From contig CANJLB010000009.1 in assembly GCA_947475065.1 (NCBI GenBank), positions 1 to 64,000 on the forward strand: a DNA stretch of 64,000 nt, in the 5' to 3' direction. The notes under the pieces are model-generated. The model did not search any database, had not been told where the DNA came from, and saw only the letters and a program-made list of their open reading frames with translations. Positions 16,037-23,156 of the stretch are shown here, one piece after another (within the stretch, counting starts at the first letter, position 1; the number at the start of each line of letters is the position of its first letter). The stretch comes from Opitutia bacterium (GTDB lineage Bacteria; Verrucomicrobiota; Verrucomicrobiia; Opitutales; Opitutaceae). Both the position numbers and the translations under genes were made by a program.

Positions 16037-17463
16037 CTATAACCATCCGGCGTTGCGCAGAAAGCGTGCAATCACCTCCCAGGCCATTCCGCCCGCGAGC
16101 AGCATCTGGCCCCACGTCACCGGCGGATCGCGCGGAATGGCCGTGGTATAGAACAGCGCCATGACATAAAAATTCCAAGCCGCCGCCGCCCCCCCAACCA
16201 GCAGACCGCCGCACGGCCAGCCGCCGGGAGCCGGGCGAGCAGAAACGCCAGCCCCAGCATCAGGTAGAGACAGGCGCCATCGAAGGCCCGTTGCCCGAAG
16301 GACGCGGCAAACCACCAACACCACCAGGCGGCGTTGACGTAAACGACCAGAGCCACCGCCACCCCTCCCGCCAGCGCCACGGCCTCCCGACGCCAAGCCA
16401 GCCAACCCAAACCGATGACTCCGGCCAGCAAGAAGGGATGCCAGTAAAACAAACCGTGGCGGGCCGACAGCAGACCGCCGAAAAACTCAGGTTGCAGCCA
16501 GTTGAACCCCTCGCCCTGCTCGCCGTAGGTAAAGACCAGCCACCGGCCATACACCGTGTGCCACGCAAACAATTGCAAGGCCACCAGCGGCACCGCCCCA
16601 AGCGCAAACGCACCCGCCGCCTGCGCGGAGCCTCGCGCACCAGCCCGGCGGCGCCCGCACCACCAAATCCACACCGGCACCACCGCGAACACCGCGAGCT
16701 GAAACCGCGTGATCACCGCCAGACCCCACGCGATCCCGGCCAGCCACCACGGCCAGTTTCGGCCACCCGCCTCGCGGGCACGCAGCAACGCCCAGGTCAT
16801 CACCGTCACAGCCAGAAATGAGACGCCATGACTCAGACTGAGCTTGATGGTCTGATAAAAGGCGAGCGGACTCGCACCCCACAGCAACGCCACCCCCAAC
16901 AGGGCAATCGGCGGATCGCACCAACGACAGGCGCAGCGCCACGCCAGCACCAGCCCCGCCAACGCCAGGCCAAAATGCCATGCATACAAGGCCACCTGAT
17001 AGACGGGGTTGTAGCCGTCGCGCCGGAGCGTCCATCCACCCAACGCACGGCCGGTCGCGACCACCCCGTCGGCCACAAGGTAGGCCGGGACGGACACCAC
17101 GGCCCAGCCGATGCCGTATTTGTTGGGCAGGCGACCCGCTGGAGTCAGCCGCTGCGACAGCATTTCCTGCCGATAACTATCCGACAGCATGGTGTCGCAC
17201 TCCTGGACATCGTTGCGAAAATCCCAGTCACCATCCACCATCAGTGAGCGCAGCCAGAAATAATAATTGCTGCTGTCGGTGCCACGGAGCACGCTACGCC
17301 ACGGCATCTCCGCGAGCTGCGACGCCCACGCGACGAGCGCCGCGGTGGCCAGCAGCCGCAGGCCACGCCGGGGCCAAACCTCCAGGCCGTGCCAGGCCGC
17401 CGCCAGCCCCCGCCACCACGGGCCCGGCGCTGATGATGCAAAATCAGCCGATGAATTGTCCAT
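16037..17463 (-). pseudogene. ArnT-like membrane protein with single-base frameshift
   Basis: The main frame runs from 17463 and would stop at 16117 after a nonsensical arginine-rich tail. A second frame takes over across a run of seven C at 16189-16195 (seven G in the coding strand) and gives a natural ending, AAAAWNFYVMALFYTTAIPRDPPVTWGQMLLAGGMAWEVI, to 16037. One extra G in the run restores 475 residues. The protein has about ten TM helices and an early loop GTDSSNYYFWLRSLMVDGDWDF typical of GT-C glycosyltransferases. Either a sequencing error, a phase-variable run, or a recent inactivation. The start overlaps the ABC ATPase gene by 20 bp. Confidence 0.75.
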
Positions 17464-18181
17464 CGCGCATGGTTCGGGTCACGTCGCAACGGGCGGCGAG
17501 CTCGGGATTGTGGGTGACCAGCACGACCGACTGCCCGTTCTGCCGGGCGAGGCTGGTCAGCAGATCGAAAACGATTTCGGAGTTTTTCGCGTCCAGATTG
17601 CCCGTCGGCTCATCGGCCAGGATGGCGGCCGGCTCGTTGGCGAGTGCGCGGGCGACGGCCACGCGCTGCTGCTCGCCGCCGGACAGGTGCGCGGCGAGGC
17701 GGCCGGCCTTGTCGCCCAACCCGACCGCCGCGAGCAGCGCGCGGGCCCGCGCCGCCATCGTGGCGGGCGTTAGGCGGCCGAGCTTCCGCATCGGCAGCAT
17801 GACATTCTCCAGCGCGGTGAACTCGAGCAGCAGGAAATGGAACTGGAACACAAAGCCAACATGCCGCGCGCGCGCCGCCGTGCGCAGTCCGTCGTCCGCC
17901 CCCGACATCAGCCCGCCATTGATCCAGATCTGCCCGTCGTCCGGCCGGTCGAGCAGGCCGAGCTGGTAAAGCAGGGTGGACTTACCGCAACCCGACGGGC
18001 CGACCACGGCATACACGCGCCCGCGCTCCGCCGTGAACGCCACCCCGCGCAGGACATGCGTCCGGCCGTCCCCAACCCCCAGATACCGATGGAGATTCTC
18101 GCACCTGAGCGCGGCGTTGCCGGGCTCAGGCGCGTGAAGGCCGGAGGCAGGAGGCAGGAGACGGGAAGAAGGAGCGGACAT
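17444..18181 (-). CDS. LolD-type ABC transporter ATP-binding protein
   Basis: A 245-residue ATPase of the LolD/MacB group. Walker A GPSGCGKST at residues 61-69, signature LSGGEQQRVAVARAL and Walker B with DEPTGNLD, which is characteristic of this subfamily, are intact. It powers the FtsX-type permease encoded upstream (18621-19844). The first 20 residues (SAPSSRLLPPASG...) come from a purine-rich dispersed repeat (18143-18174), so the repeat supplies the start codon region. The ATG overlaps the stop of the four-helix-bundle gene as TGATG, implying coupled translation. Confidence 0.9.
   Translation of the reverse strand: MSAPSSRLLPPASGLHAPEPGNAALRCENLHRYLGVGDGRTHVLRGVAFTAERGRVYAVVGPSGCGKSTLLYQLGLLDRPDDGQIWINGGLMSGADDGLRTAARARHVGFVFQFHFLLLEFTALENVMLPMRKLGRLTPATMAARARALLAAVGLGDKAGRLAAHLSGGEQQRVAVARALANEPAAILADEPTGNLDAKNSEIVFDLLTSLARQNGQSVVLVTHNPELAARCDVTRTMRDGQFIG
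18143..18174. repeat. Purine-rich repeat, left copy
   Basis: ggaggcaggaggcaggagac followed by gggaagaaggag. It lies inside the 5' end of the LolD-type gene. A related unit in opposite orientation is at 18573-18605, so the four-helix-bundle gene lies between inverted copies. A further relative is at 59827-59862 in the uracil-DNA glycosylase gene. Confidence 0.75.
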
Positions 18182-18549
18182 CAGAAGCAGGTTTTGCGGA
18201 CGGTAATGTAGCGCGTCAGCATGGCGGAGACCTGGCGGCTCTCGGCGAGCAATTTTTTGGCTGTGGCCGGCGCGAGCAGCCTGAGCTTGAGCGCGAGATA
18301 AAGCTGCGTGCGCAGCTCGCCGGTCGAGCCCCGGGCGATGCAGAGATACTGGATGAACGCCTTGTTGGAGCCGCGCTCGTAGCCTTCGGCGATGTTTGAC
18401 GGCGTGGAAACCGCCGCGCGCTGCATCTGGTCGCGCAGCCCGAAATCACGGCAGCCCGCGAGCTGCTCATAAACGGCCACGGCAAGCTGCATGCCTTTCT
18501 TCCAAACCTCGAGATCCTCGAAGCGTTCGATTTTGCTGCGCGTCGTCAT
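18181..18549 (-). CDS. Four-helix bundle protein (23S rRNA intervening-sequence/bAvd-like)
   Basis: A 122-residue protein of the TIGR02436-type family. Typical features are the N-terminal FEDLEVWKKGMQLAVAVYE, LRDQMQRAAVSTPSNIAEGYERGSNKAF, and IARGSTGELRTQLYLAL. Known relatives occur within 23S rRNA intervening sequences, and a homologous fold (bAvd) accompanies diversity-generating retroelements. Here it stands alone, inserted between the permease and the ATPase of an ABC exporter and flanked by inverted purine-rich repeats. No reverse transcriptase or rRNA is nearby. The cellular role is unknown; nucleic-acid binding is plausible. Confidence 0.88.
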   Translation of the reverse strand: MTTRSKIERFEDLEVWKKGMQLAVAVYEQLAGCRDFGLRDQMQRAAVSTPSNIAEGYERGSNKAFIQYLCIARGSTGELRTQLYLALKLRLLAPATAKKLLAESRQVSAMLTRYITVRKTCF

Positions 18550-18572
18550 GTTGTTGTTGGCTGTTTGATTTT

Positions 18573-18605
18573 TCTGCCTCCTGCCTCCCGTTCTCCTGTC
18601 TCCTG
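18573..18605. repeat. Purine-rich repeat, right copy (inverted)
   Basis: ctgcctcctgcctcccg followed by ttctcctgtctcctgc. Read on the minus strand it is caggagacaggagaacggg and aggcaggaggcag, similar to the copy at 18143-18174 read on the plus strand. It lies in the 71-bp gap between the FtsX-type permease and the four-helix-bundle gene. Confidence 0.75.
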
Positions 18606-18620
18606 CGCGGCGTCGTCGCG

Positions 18621-19844
18621 CTACTGCGCCGTGCCCCGCACAATGTCGCCCGGCTCCAGCCGCGCGGCGCGGCGGGCGGGGAAATAGCTGGCCAGCAGCA
18701 CGACGAACGCCGCCGTCCCGATAGCCGCCGCATAGTGCCAGGGCGACCAGGTCACCACAAATGAATCGGTGGAGAACACCCCGCGGATCCGAATCGGCAG
18801 ATGCGACACGCCCCACGTCGCCGCCGCACCCAAGAGGGAGCCCAGTGCCGCGCCGACGACAAAGACCAGCGCGCCCTGCCAGAGAAAAATTCCCGCGATG
18901 TCGCGCCGGGTGTAACCCATCGAGCGCAGGATGGCAATTTCCTTGGTCTTTTCGAGCACGAGCATGGCGAGCGTGTTGAACATGCCCAGCCCGGCCACAA
19001 TGATGATGGCCGAGACCGTGAGCGCCGAGGAAAAGCGCAGCGCGCGGAAAACTTCGAGCCATGTTTTCTCGCGTTGCTGCCAGGATGACACCATGTAGCG
19101 GATCACGCTTTGAATTTGCGCGGCATCCTCCCGCGCACGGCCGGGGTCGTGGAGCGCAATTTGCAGGTAGCTCGCCGCGCCGGGCCGCTGGAGCAGCGAA
19201 CGGGCCTCGTCCAAGTGCAGGTAGATGCGCTCCTTATCAATGTCGCGGATACCGGTCTCGTAGATCGCGCAGACGCGGTAACGCCGCGTCTGCCCGCGGG
19301 TCTCCACCGTGAACGTCTCGCCCACGTCCAGCCGCAGCCAGGCCGCCAGCACGCTGCCGAGCAGGGCCCCGTTGGGCGTGCGCCGATAGTCCTCAAGGTC
19401 GCCGCGCAGGATCTGCCGCGCGAGGTCCGTCACCCCGAGATGGTCGTCGAGGTTGACGCCATAGACCCGGGCGGGGGAGGCGAACACGTTGCCCACGAGA
19501 TTCACGCCCGCCTGCAAAATCACCGAGACGCCGGCCACATTGCCAAACTGCCGCACCGCTGCCGTGACGCGCCCGGGCTCCTGAATATCGCCGTCGCTGG
19601 AAAGGTGCCCGCCCGCCGGGGCCGCCTCCAAGCCCGGTCCGGCAGAGGGCAGGATGCGATACTCAACCCGCAACGCACCGTTGGTTCCCAAGATGGTGCG
19701 GATGAAAAAATCCTCGAAACCGCTCGTCTGCGCCTGGGTCACGATAAAAAAACCCACCCCAAAGACGATGCCCGCGAGGCTCATCAGCATCGAGCGCTTG
19801 CGCGTCGTCAGGAAACGCAGGGCAATGCGCAGGTTGGGCGGCAT
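18621..19844 (-). CDS. FtsX/MacB-type ABC transporter permease
   Basis: A 407-residue permease. The N-terminal TM (SMLMSLAGIVFGVGFFIVTQAQ) is followed by a large periplasmic domain and three C-terminal TM helices, the FtsX/LolCE/MacB layout. The end GDIVRGTAQ and the cytoplasmic MGYTRRDIAGIFLWQG coupling-helix region fit the family. With the LolD-type ATPase, the HlyD-type adaptor and the TolC-like channel it should form a tripartite mechanotransmission exporter. Its start lies 10 bp after the adaptor gene's stop. Confidence 0.88.
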   Translation of the reverse strand: MPPNLRIALRFLTTRKRSMLMSLAGIVFGVGFFIVTQAQTSGFEDFFIRTILGTNGALRVEYRILPSAGPGLEAAPAGGHLSSDGDIQEPGRVTAAVRQFGNVAGVSVILQAGVNLVGNVFASPARVYGVNLDDHLGVTDLARQILRGDLEDYRRTPNGALLGSVLAAWLRLDVGETFTVETRGQTRRYRVCAIYETGIRDIDKERIYLHLDEARSLLQRPGAASYLQIALHDPGRAREDAAQIQSVIRYMVSSWQQREKTWLEVFRALRFSSALTVSAIIIVAGLGMFNTLAMLVLEKTKEIAILRSMGYTRRDIAGIFLWQGALVFVVGAALGSLLGAAATWGVSHLPIRIRGVFSTDSFVVTWSPWHYAAAIGTAAFVVLLASYFPARRAARLEPGDIVRGTAQ

Positions 19845-19853
19845 GACGGCGGG

Positions 19854-20960
19854 TCAGGGTTGCGACACCCGCACAAGGTCGCCCGCGTGGAATGTCTCAA
19901 GGCGCTCCACGATGACAAGCTCCCCGGCCGCGACGCCGCCGAGCAGCTCCGCGTCCAGCATGGTTGCGAAGCCGCGCGTCACCTGCCGACGCCCGACCCG
20001 GCCGTCCTTGACCACCAGCACCGTGTCGCCGGAGAGGGCGCGGCGCGGCACGAGCAGCGCACCGGCGTGCTCGCCGAGGATTACGCTCGCCTCGCCGCTA
20101 AGGCCGGGCACAAGCCGCTCCGGCGCAATCTTTACGTCGAGCCGCACGGTGTAGCGCTGGGTGGCCGGATCGGCCGTCGGCAGCACCGCCGCCACCGTCG
20201 CCTCAAATTTTTCCGCGCCAAGGCCGAGGAATGTCACGGTCGCGCGCTGGCCCGCTGTGACGCCGGCAAAGTTCTCCTCGCTGAGGCTGGCCTCGACGAC
20301 ATGCGCCGCCGAGAGCAGCGTTGCGAGCGTCGCGCCCGGCGCGACGAGATCGCCCGGACGCGCCAGCACGACCATGACCTGGCCGTCCTCGGGCGCGGTG
20401 ATGCGCATTTTTTCGATCAGCCCCTGCTGCGCCTGAAGCCGGCTTTCGAGGTCGGCCAGGGCGGCCTCACGGTCAATTTTCTCCAGTGCCAGCGCGGTCT
20501 CAAGCTGTTGCACGTTGCGGCGCAATTTCTCCAGGTCGGCCTTGGGAAACGTCCCGGCGTCGGCCTGCCGGGCGGACTTCGCCAGCTCCTCGCGCGCCGT
20601 GGCCAGTGCAGGCTCGCTGGCCGAGCCGGCCGACAGCCGCTTCCGGGCCGCGTCCCGCTCGTCGGTCAGCCGCCTCAGCTCGCTCAGCAAGTCCGCGTCG
20701 TCCAGTTGCACGGCAACCTCCCCCGCGCGTACGCGTGCGCCGACGGCCAGCGGGCTCGAACGCACGCGCCCGCCGATCTCACCGCGCAGCTCCATCGTGC
20801 GGTCGGCCCGCACACTCACCGTGGCGGGAACGGCGTTGACGGCCGCGCCACGCCGCACCGCCGCCACCGTCGCCACCACCGGCCGGGCCAGCAGCGCAAA
20901 CGCCGCCGCACCCGCAAGGGCTAGGAGCGCGAGAAGTTTGAGCACGGAGGAAGTCTTCAT
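19854..20960 (-). CDS. Periplasmic adaptor (HlyD/MacA-type membrane fusion protein)
   Basis: A 368-residue protein with an N-terminal membrane anchor (VLKLLALLALAGAAAFALLA), a biotinyl-lipoyl-like half-motif (GEIGGRVRSSPLAVGARVRAGEVAVQLDD), a long alpha-hairpin (about residues 100-180), the second lipoyl half (ITAPEDGQVMVVLARPGDLVAPGATLATL) and beta-barrel plus membrane-proximal domains. It bridges the inner-membrane permease and TolC-like channel. The gene overlaps the upstream TolC-like gene by 4 bp and precedes the permease by 10 bp, clear signs of an operon. Confidence 0.9.
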   Translation of the reverse strand: MKTSSVLKLLALLALAGAAAFALLARPVVATVAAVRRGAAVNAVPATVSVRADRTMELRGEIGGRVRSSPLAVGARVRAGEVAVQLDDADLLSELRRLTDERDAARKRLSAGSASEPALATAREELAKSARQADAGTFPKADLEKLRRNVQQLETALALEKIDREAALADLESRLQAQQGLIEKMRITAPEDGQVMVVLARPGDLVAPGATLATLLSAAHVVEASLSEENFAGVTAGQRATVTFLGLGAEKFEATVAAVLPTADPATQRYTVRLDVKIAPERLVPGLSGEASVILGEHAGALLVPRRALSGDTVLVVKDGRVGRRQVTRGFATMLDAELLGGVAAGELVIVERLETFHAGDLVRVSQP

Positions 20961-22321
20961 GGAAAATGGAGGGCGGCCGCCGGCTGCGTGCCACGCGCCA
21001 GCAGCAAGGCATATTCGGCGACGCGGAGCAACTGCGCCGCACGCTGCCGCACCAGGCTGAGCCGCACCTGTTCGTGGTCAAAAAGCCGCTGGTCCCAGTC
21101 GTCGGCCGCAATCTGCCCGGCTTCGAAACTCGGCCGGTCGGCCGCGAGCCGCGCCGCCGACTGCGCGAACCGTGCCTCCCTGGCCGCCAGCTCAAGCTGC
21201 GCCAGCTCCAGCTCCTGCCAGCCGTCGGCCAGCTGCCGTTGCAAAGCCTGGGCCGCGAGATCGTAGGCGAGGGATTTTTGCCGGAGTTCGGCACTGGCGC
21301 GGGTCGCCGCCGCCCGGCCCGCGCCGCCGTCAAAGATGTTCCAGTTCATCCGCACGCCGAGATAGCGGATCTCCGCCCCGAACTTGGCGGCGATGTTGGC
21401 CGTGTAGTTCACCTCGTCCTGAGTGACTCCGGCCACCAGGTCAAAGGTCGGCCGCAGCCGGACGCGCTCGACCGCCTCGCCGAGCCGTGCGGCCTCGCGC
21501 TCGCCGCCGGCCTGGGCCAGCGCGGCCACGCCGACGGCGGGCGCGAGGCGTTCGGGAGGGCGCAGGCCCGCCGTCCAGTCTGGTACGGCCGGAATGTCCT
21601 CCGGCAGATTCTCCGCCGCGAAAACCTTCGCGCCGATGAGCGCCGCGAAATCGCCGCGCGCCCGGCCCAACGCCCGCACGAGGCGCTCGGTCGCCAATGC
21701 GCCCTCCTGCACCGCGAGGCGGAGGTCAACGAGGTCTAGCGCGGGCACCTCGCCGCGCGCGGCCCGCGCCTCGTCGCGCTGCAACTGCTGTGCGCGGCGG
21801 CGCCCGGCCCAGCGCGCCTGCGCCACATCCAGCCCGAGCAGAACGAGGCCGGTGTATTGCGCACGCAGCTCCAGGACGAGGTTGCGCCGCGCCTCGGCCA
21901 GATTTTGCTCGGCAAGCTGCCGCTGGATTTCCCCGATGCGGGCCCGGTTGGCCGGGGCGTCCCAATGCCAGATCGGCAGCGAGGCGCCCAGCCCGTAGGA
22001 ATACTTGAAGCTGTATTGGGTGCCGGGCAGATCGCGGCGGATTTCCTGCCGCCCGTCCACGCCCGCGCCGGCGCTTACCGTCGGATAAAGGCCGGCCCGG
22101 GCCACGTCCTCGCCCGCCCGGGCGACCGCCACCGCCAGCCGGCCTTGCAGCACGCGCGGGGAGGCTTCGAGGGCCGAGGCCAGAATCGGCTGCAGCCCCG
22201 GCAGCAGCATTTCCGGCAGCCGGAGCGCATCGGGGGGCAGCATTTTGTCCTGCGCGTGACCGGCGGCCGGCAGCAGGCCGGCGACGACGAGTATCAGAAA
22301 AAAATAGGGGAGGCGGGCCAT
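20957..22321 (-). CDS. TolC-family outer-membrane efflux protein
   Basis: A 454-residue protein. It has a signal peptide (MARLPYFFLILVVAGLLPAAGHAQ), two similar long-helical halves, and beta-strand segments such as LYPTVSAGAGVDGRQ and RPTFDLVAGVT, matching the TolC outer-membrane channel fold. ATG at 22321 is chosen over 22348 because it begins the signal peptide directly. It is the first gene of the exporter operon, and its 3' end overlaps the adaptor start by 4 bp. The transported molecule cannot be read from sequence; two GT-C-like proteins later in the operon hint at a glycolipid or polysaccharide link. Confidence 0.9.
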   Translation of the reverse strand: MARLPYFFLILVVAGLLPAAGHAQDKMLPPDALRLPEMLLPGLQPILASALEASPRVLQGRLAVAVARAGEDVARAGLYPTVSAGAGVDGRQEIRRDLPGTQYSFKYSYGLGASLPIWHWDAPANRARIGEIQRQLAEQNLAEARRNLVLELRAQYTGLVLLGLDVAQARWAGRRRAQQLQRDEARAARGEVPALDLVDLRLAVQEGALATERLVRALGRARGDFAALIGAKVFAAENLPEDIPAVPDWTAGLRPPERLAPAVGVAALAQAGGEREAARLGEAVERVRLRPTFDLVAGVTQDEVNYTANIAAKFGAEIRYLGVRMNWNIFDGGAGRAAATRASAELRQKSLAYDLAAQALQRQLADGWQELELAQLELAAREARFAQSAARLAADRPSFEAGQIAADDWDQRLFDHEQVRLSLVRQRAAQLLRVAEYALLLARGTQPAAALHFP

Positions 22322-22387
22322 CACGGAGGTTGCAAAACGTCCGGCCAATGCGCCGGGTCATGCGCGGGTTGGCAATCACGAATTCCC

Positions 22388-22470
22388 GAGGCCGCAAGGC
22401 CGACATCAGCCATTCAATCCGGTCTTAATTCAGAAACCATGTTACCGAGGCCAGCAGGCCGACATCAGCC
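22388..22470. repeat. Module A core, two copies in opposite orientation
   Basis: gaggccgcaaggccgacatc (22388-22407 and on to 22411) and gaggccagcaggccgacatc (22447-22466 and on to 22470) are reverse complements of the gatgtcggcctgcggcctc cores elsewhere. Cctccgcgtttccgcg after them is likewise module B reversed. So the repeat block can sit in either orientation; here it lies between the TolC-like gene's start and the YraN gene's end. Confidence 0.8.
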
Positions 22471-22610
22471 AACCAAGAACGCAGCACCAAGCACGAAACC
22501 TCTGCTCCTCCATTCCTCCGCGTTTCCGCGTTCCGCTCTCTGTCTCTTGGCTTCGTGGCTTCTGAATATATCAGAACCTCGGTCTCTGGCTGCATCGGAA
22601 TGATCCCGGC

Positions 22611-23072
22611 TCACGGGAGAAAATGCTTCGGGAACAGCGGCACGTTTTCAAAGTGCCGCACATCGGGAGGGCGGCCGTCGACATTAGTGGCAACCTCGAC
22701 CACATCGAAGCGGAAGGTGGCCGGGGGCGGACGCAAGCTGCGCAGGTAGGCGGTCGCGGCCCGGCGCAGGACGCGTTTCTTGCGCGCATTGACCGTGTCG
22801 AAGCCGGCCACCAGCGCGGTGGCGGCACGGGTCTTCACTTCCACAAAGACCAGCACGTCTCCGTCACGCGCAACCAGGTCCAGCTCGTCGCGGCGGTCGC
22901 GCGGGCTGCGCCAGTTGCGGGCGACGATGCGCCAGCCACGCGCAGAGAGGAAGTCCGCCGCCGCCTGCTCACCGGCAACGCCGGCAGCCGCCGTGCCGCC
23001 GCCCGCCGCAGACGCACCGGCGGGGTGCGGCGGGGCTGACGGCCGAAGCCATTGGAAGAGACGTTGCCACAT
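22611..23072 (-). CDS. YraN/UPF0102 family endonuclease-like protein
   Basis: A 153-residue protein of the YraN family, related to Holliday-junction resolvase/restriction-endonuclease-like folds. The core motifs are [43 protein letters not shown] (with the nuclease-type E-LD and E-V-K residues) and INARKKR-like [16 protein letters not shown]. The exact role is not established. A Gly/Ala/Pro-rich insert near residues 10-30 is longer than usual. ATG at 23072 is preferred. Its N-terminus is divergent from the GAF-PilB gene (start 23157). Confidence 0.85.
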   Translation of the reverse strand: MWQRLFQWLRPSAPPHPAGASAAGGGTAAAGVAGEQAAADFLSARGWRIVARNWRSPRDRRDELDLVARDGDVLVFVEVKTRAATALVAGFDTVNARKKRVLRRAATAYLRSLRPPPATFRFDVVEVATNVDGRPPDVRHFENVPLFPKHFLP

Positions 23073-23156
23073 GGTTGCACGAGGGGACGCCGGGGGGCGT
23101 CCGCGAATTGTCATTGCGAGGATGTTCATCCCGTGGCAATTCCAGAAACACTCACG

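Noticed and set aside
18181-18549. Diversity-generating retroelement around the four-helix-bundle protein
   Set aside because: No reverse transcriptase, template repeat or variable repeat is visible; only an Avd/IVP-like protein is present.
18181-18549. 23S rRNA intervening sequence
   Set aside because: No rRNA sequence flanks the gene; it lies within an ABC exporter operon.
19110-20924. Long plus-strand open frame over the exporter genes
   Set aside because: Antisense to the well-supported permease and adaptor genes; composition typical of a shadow frame.
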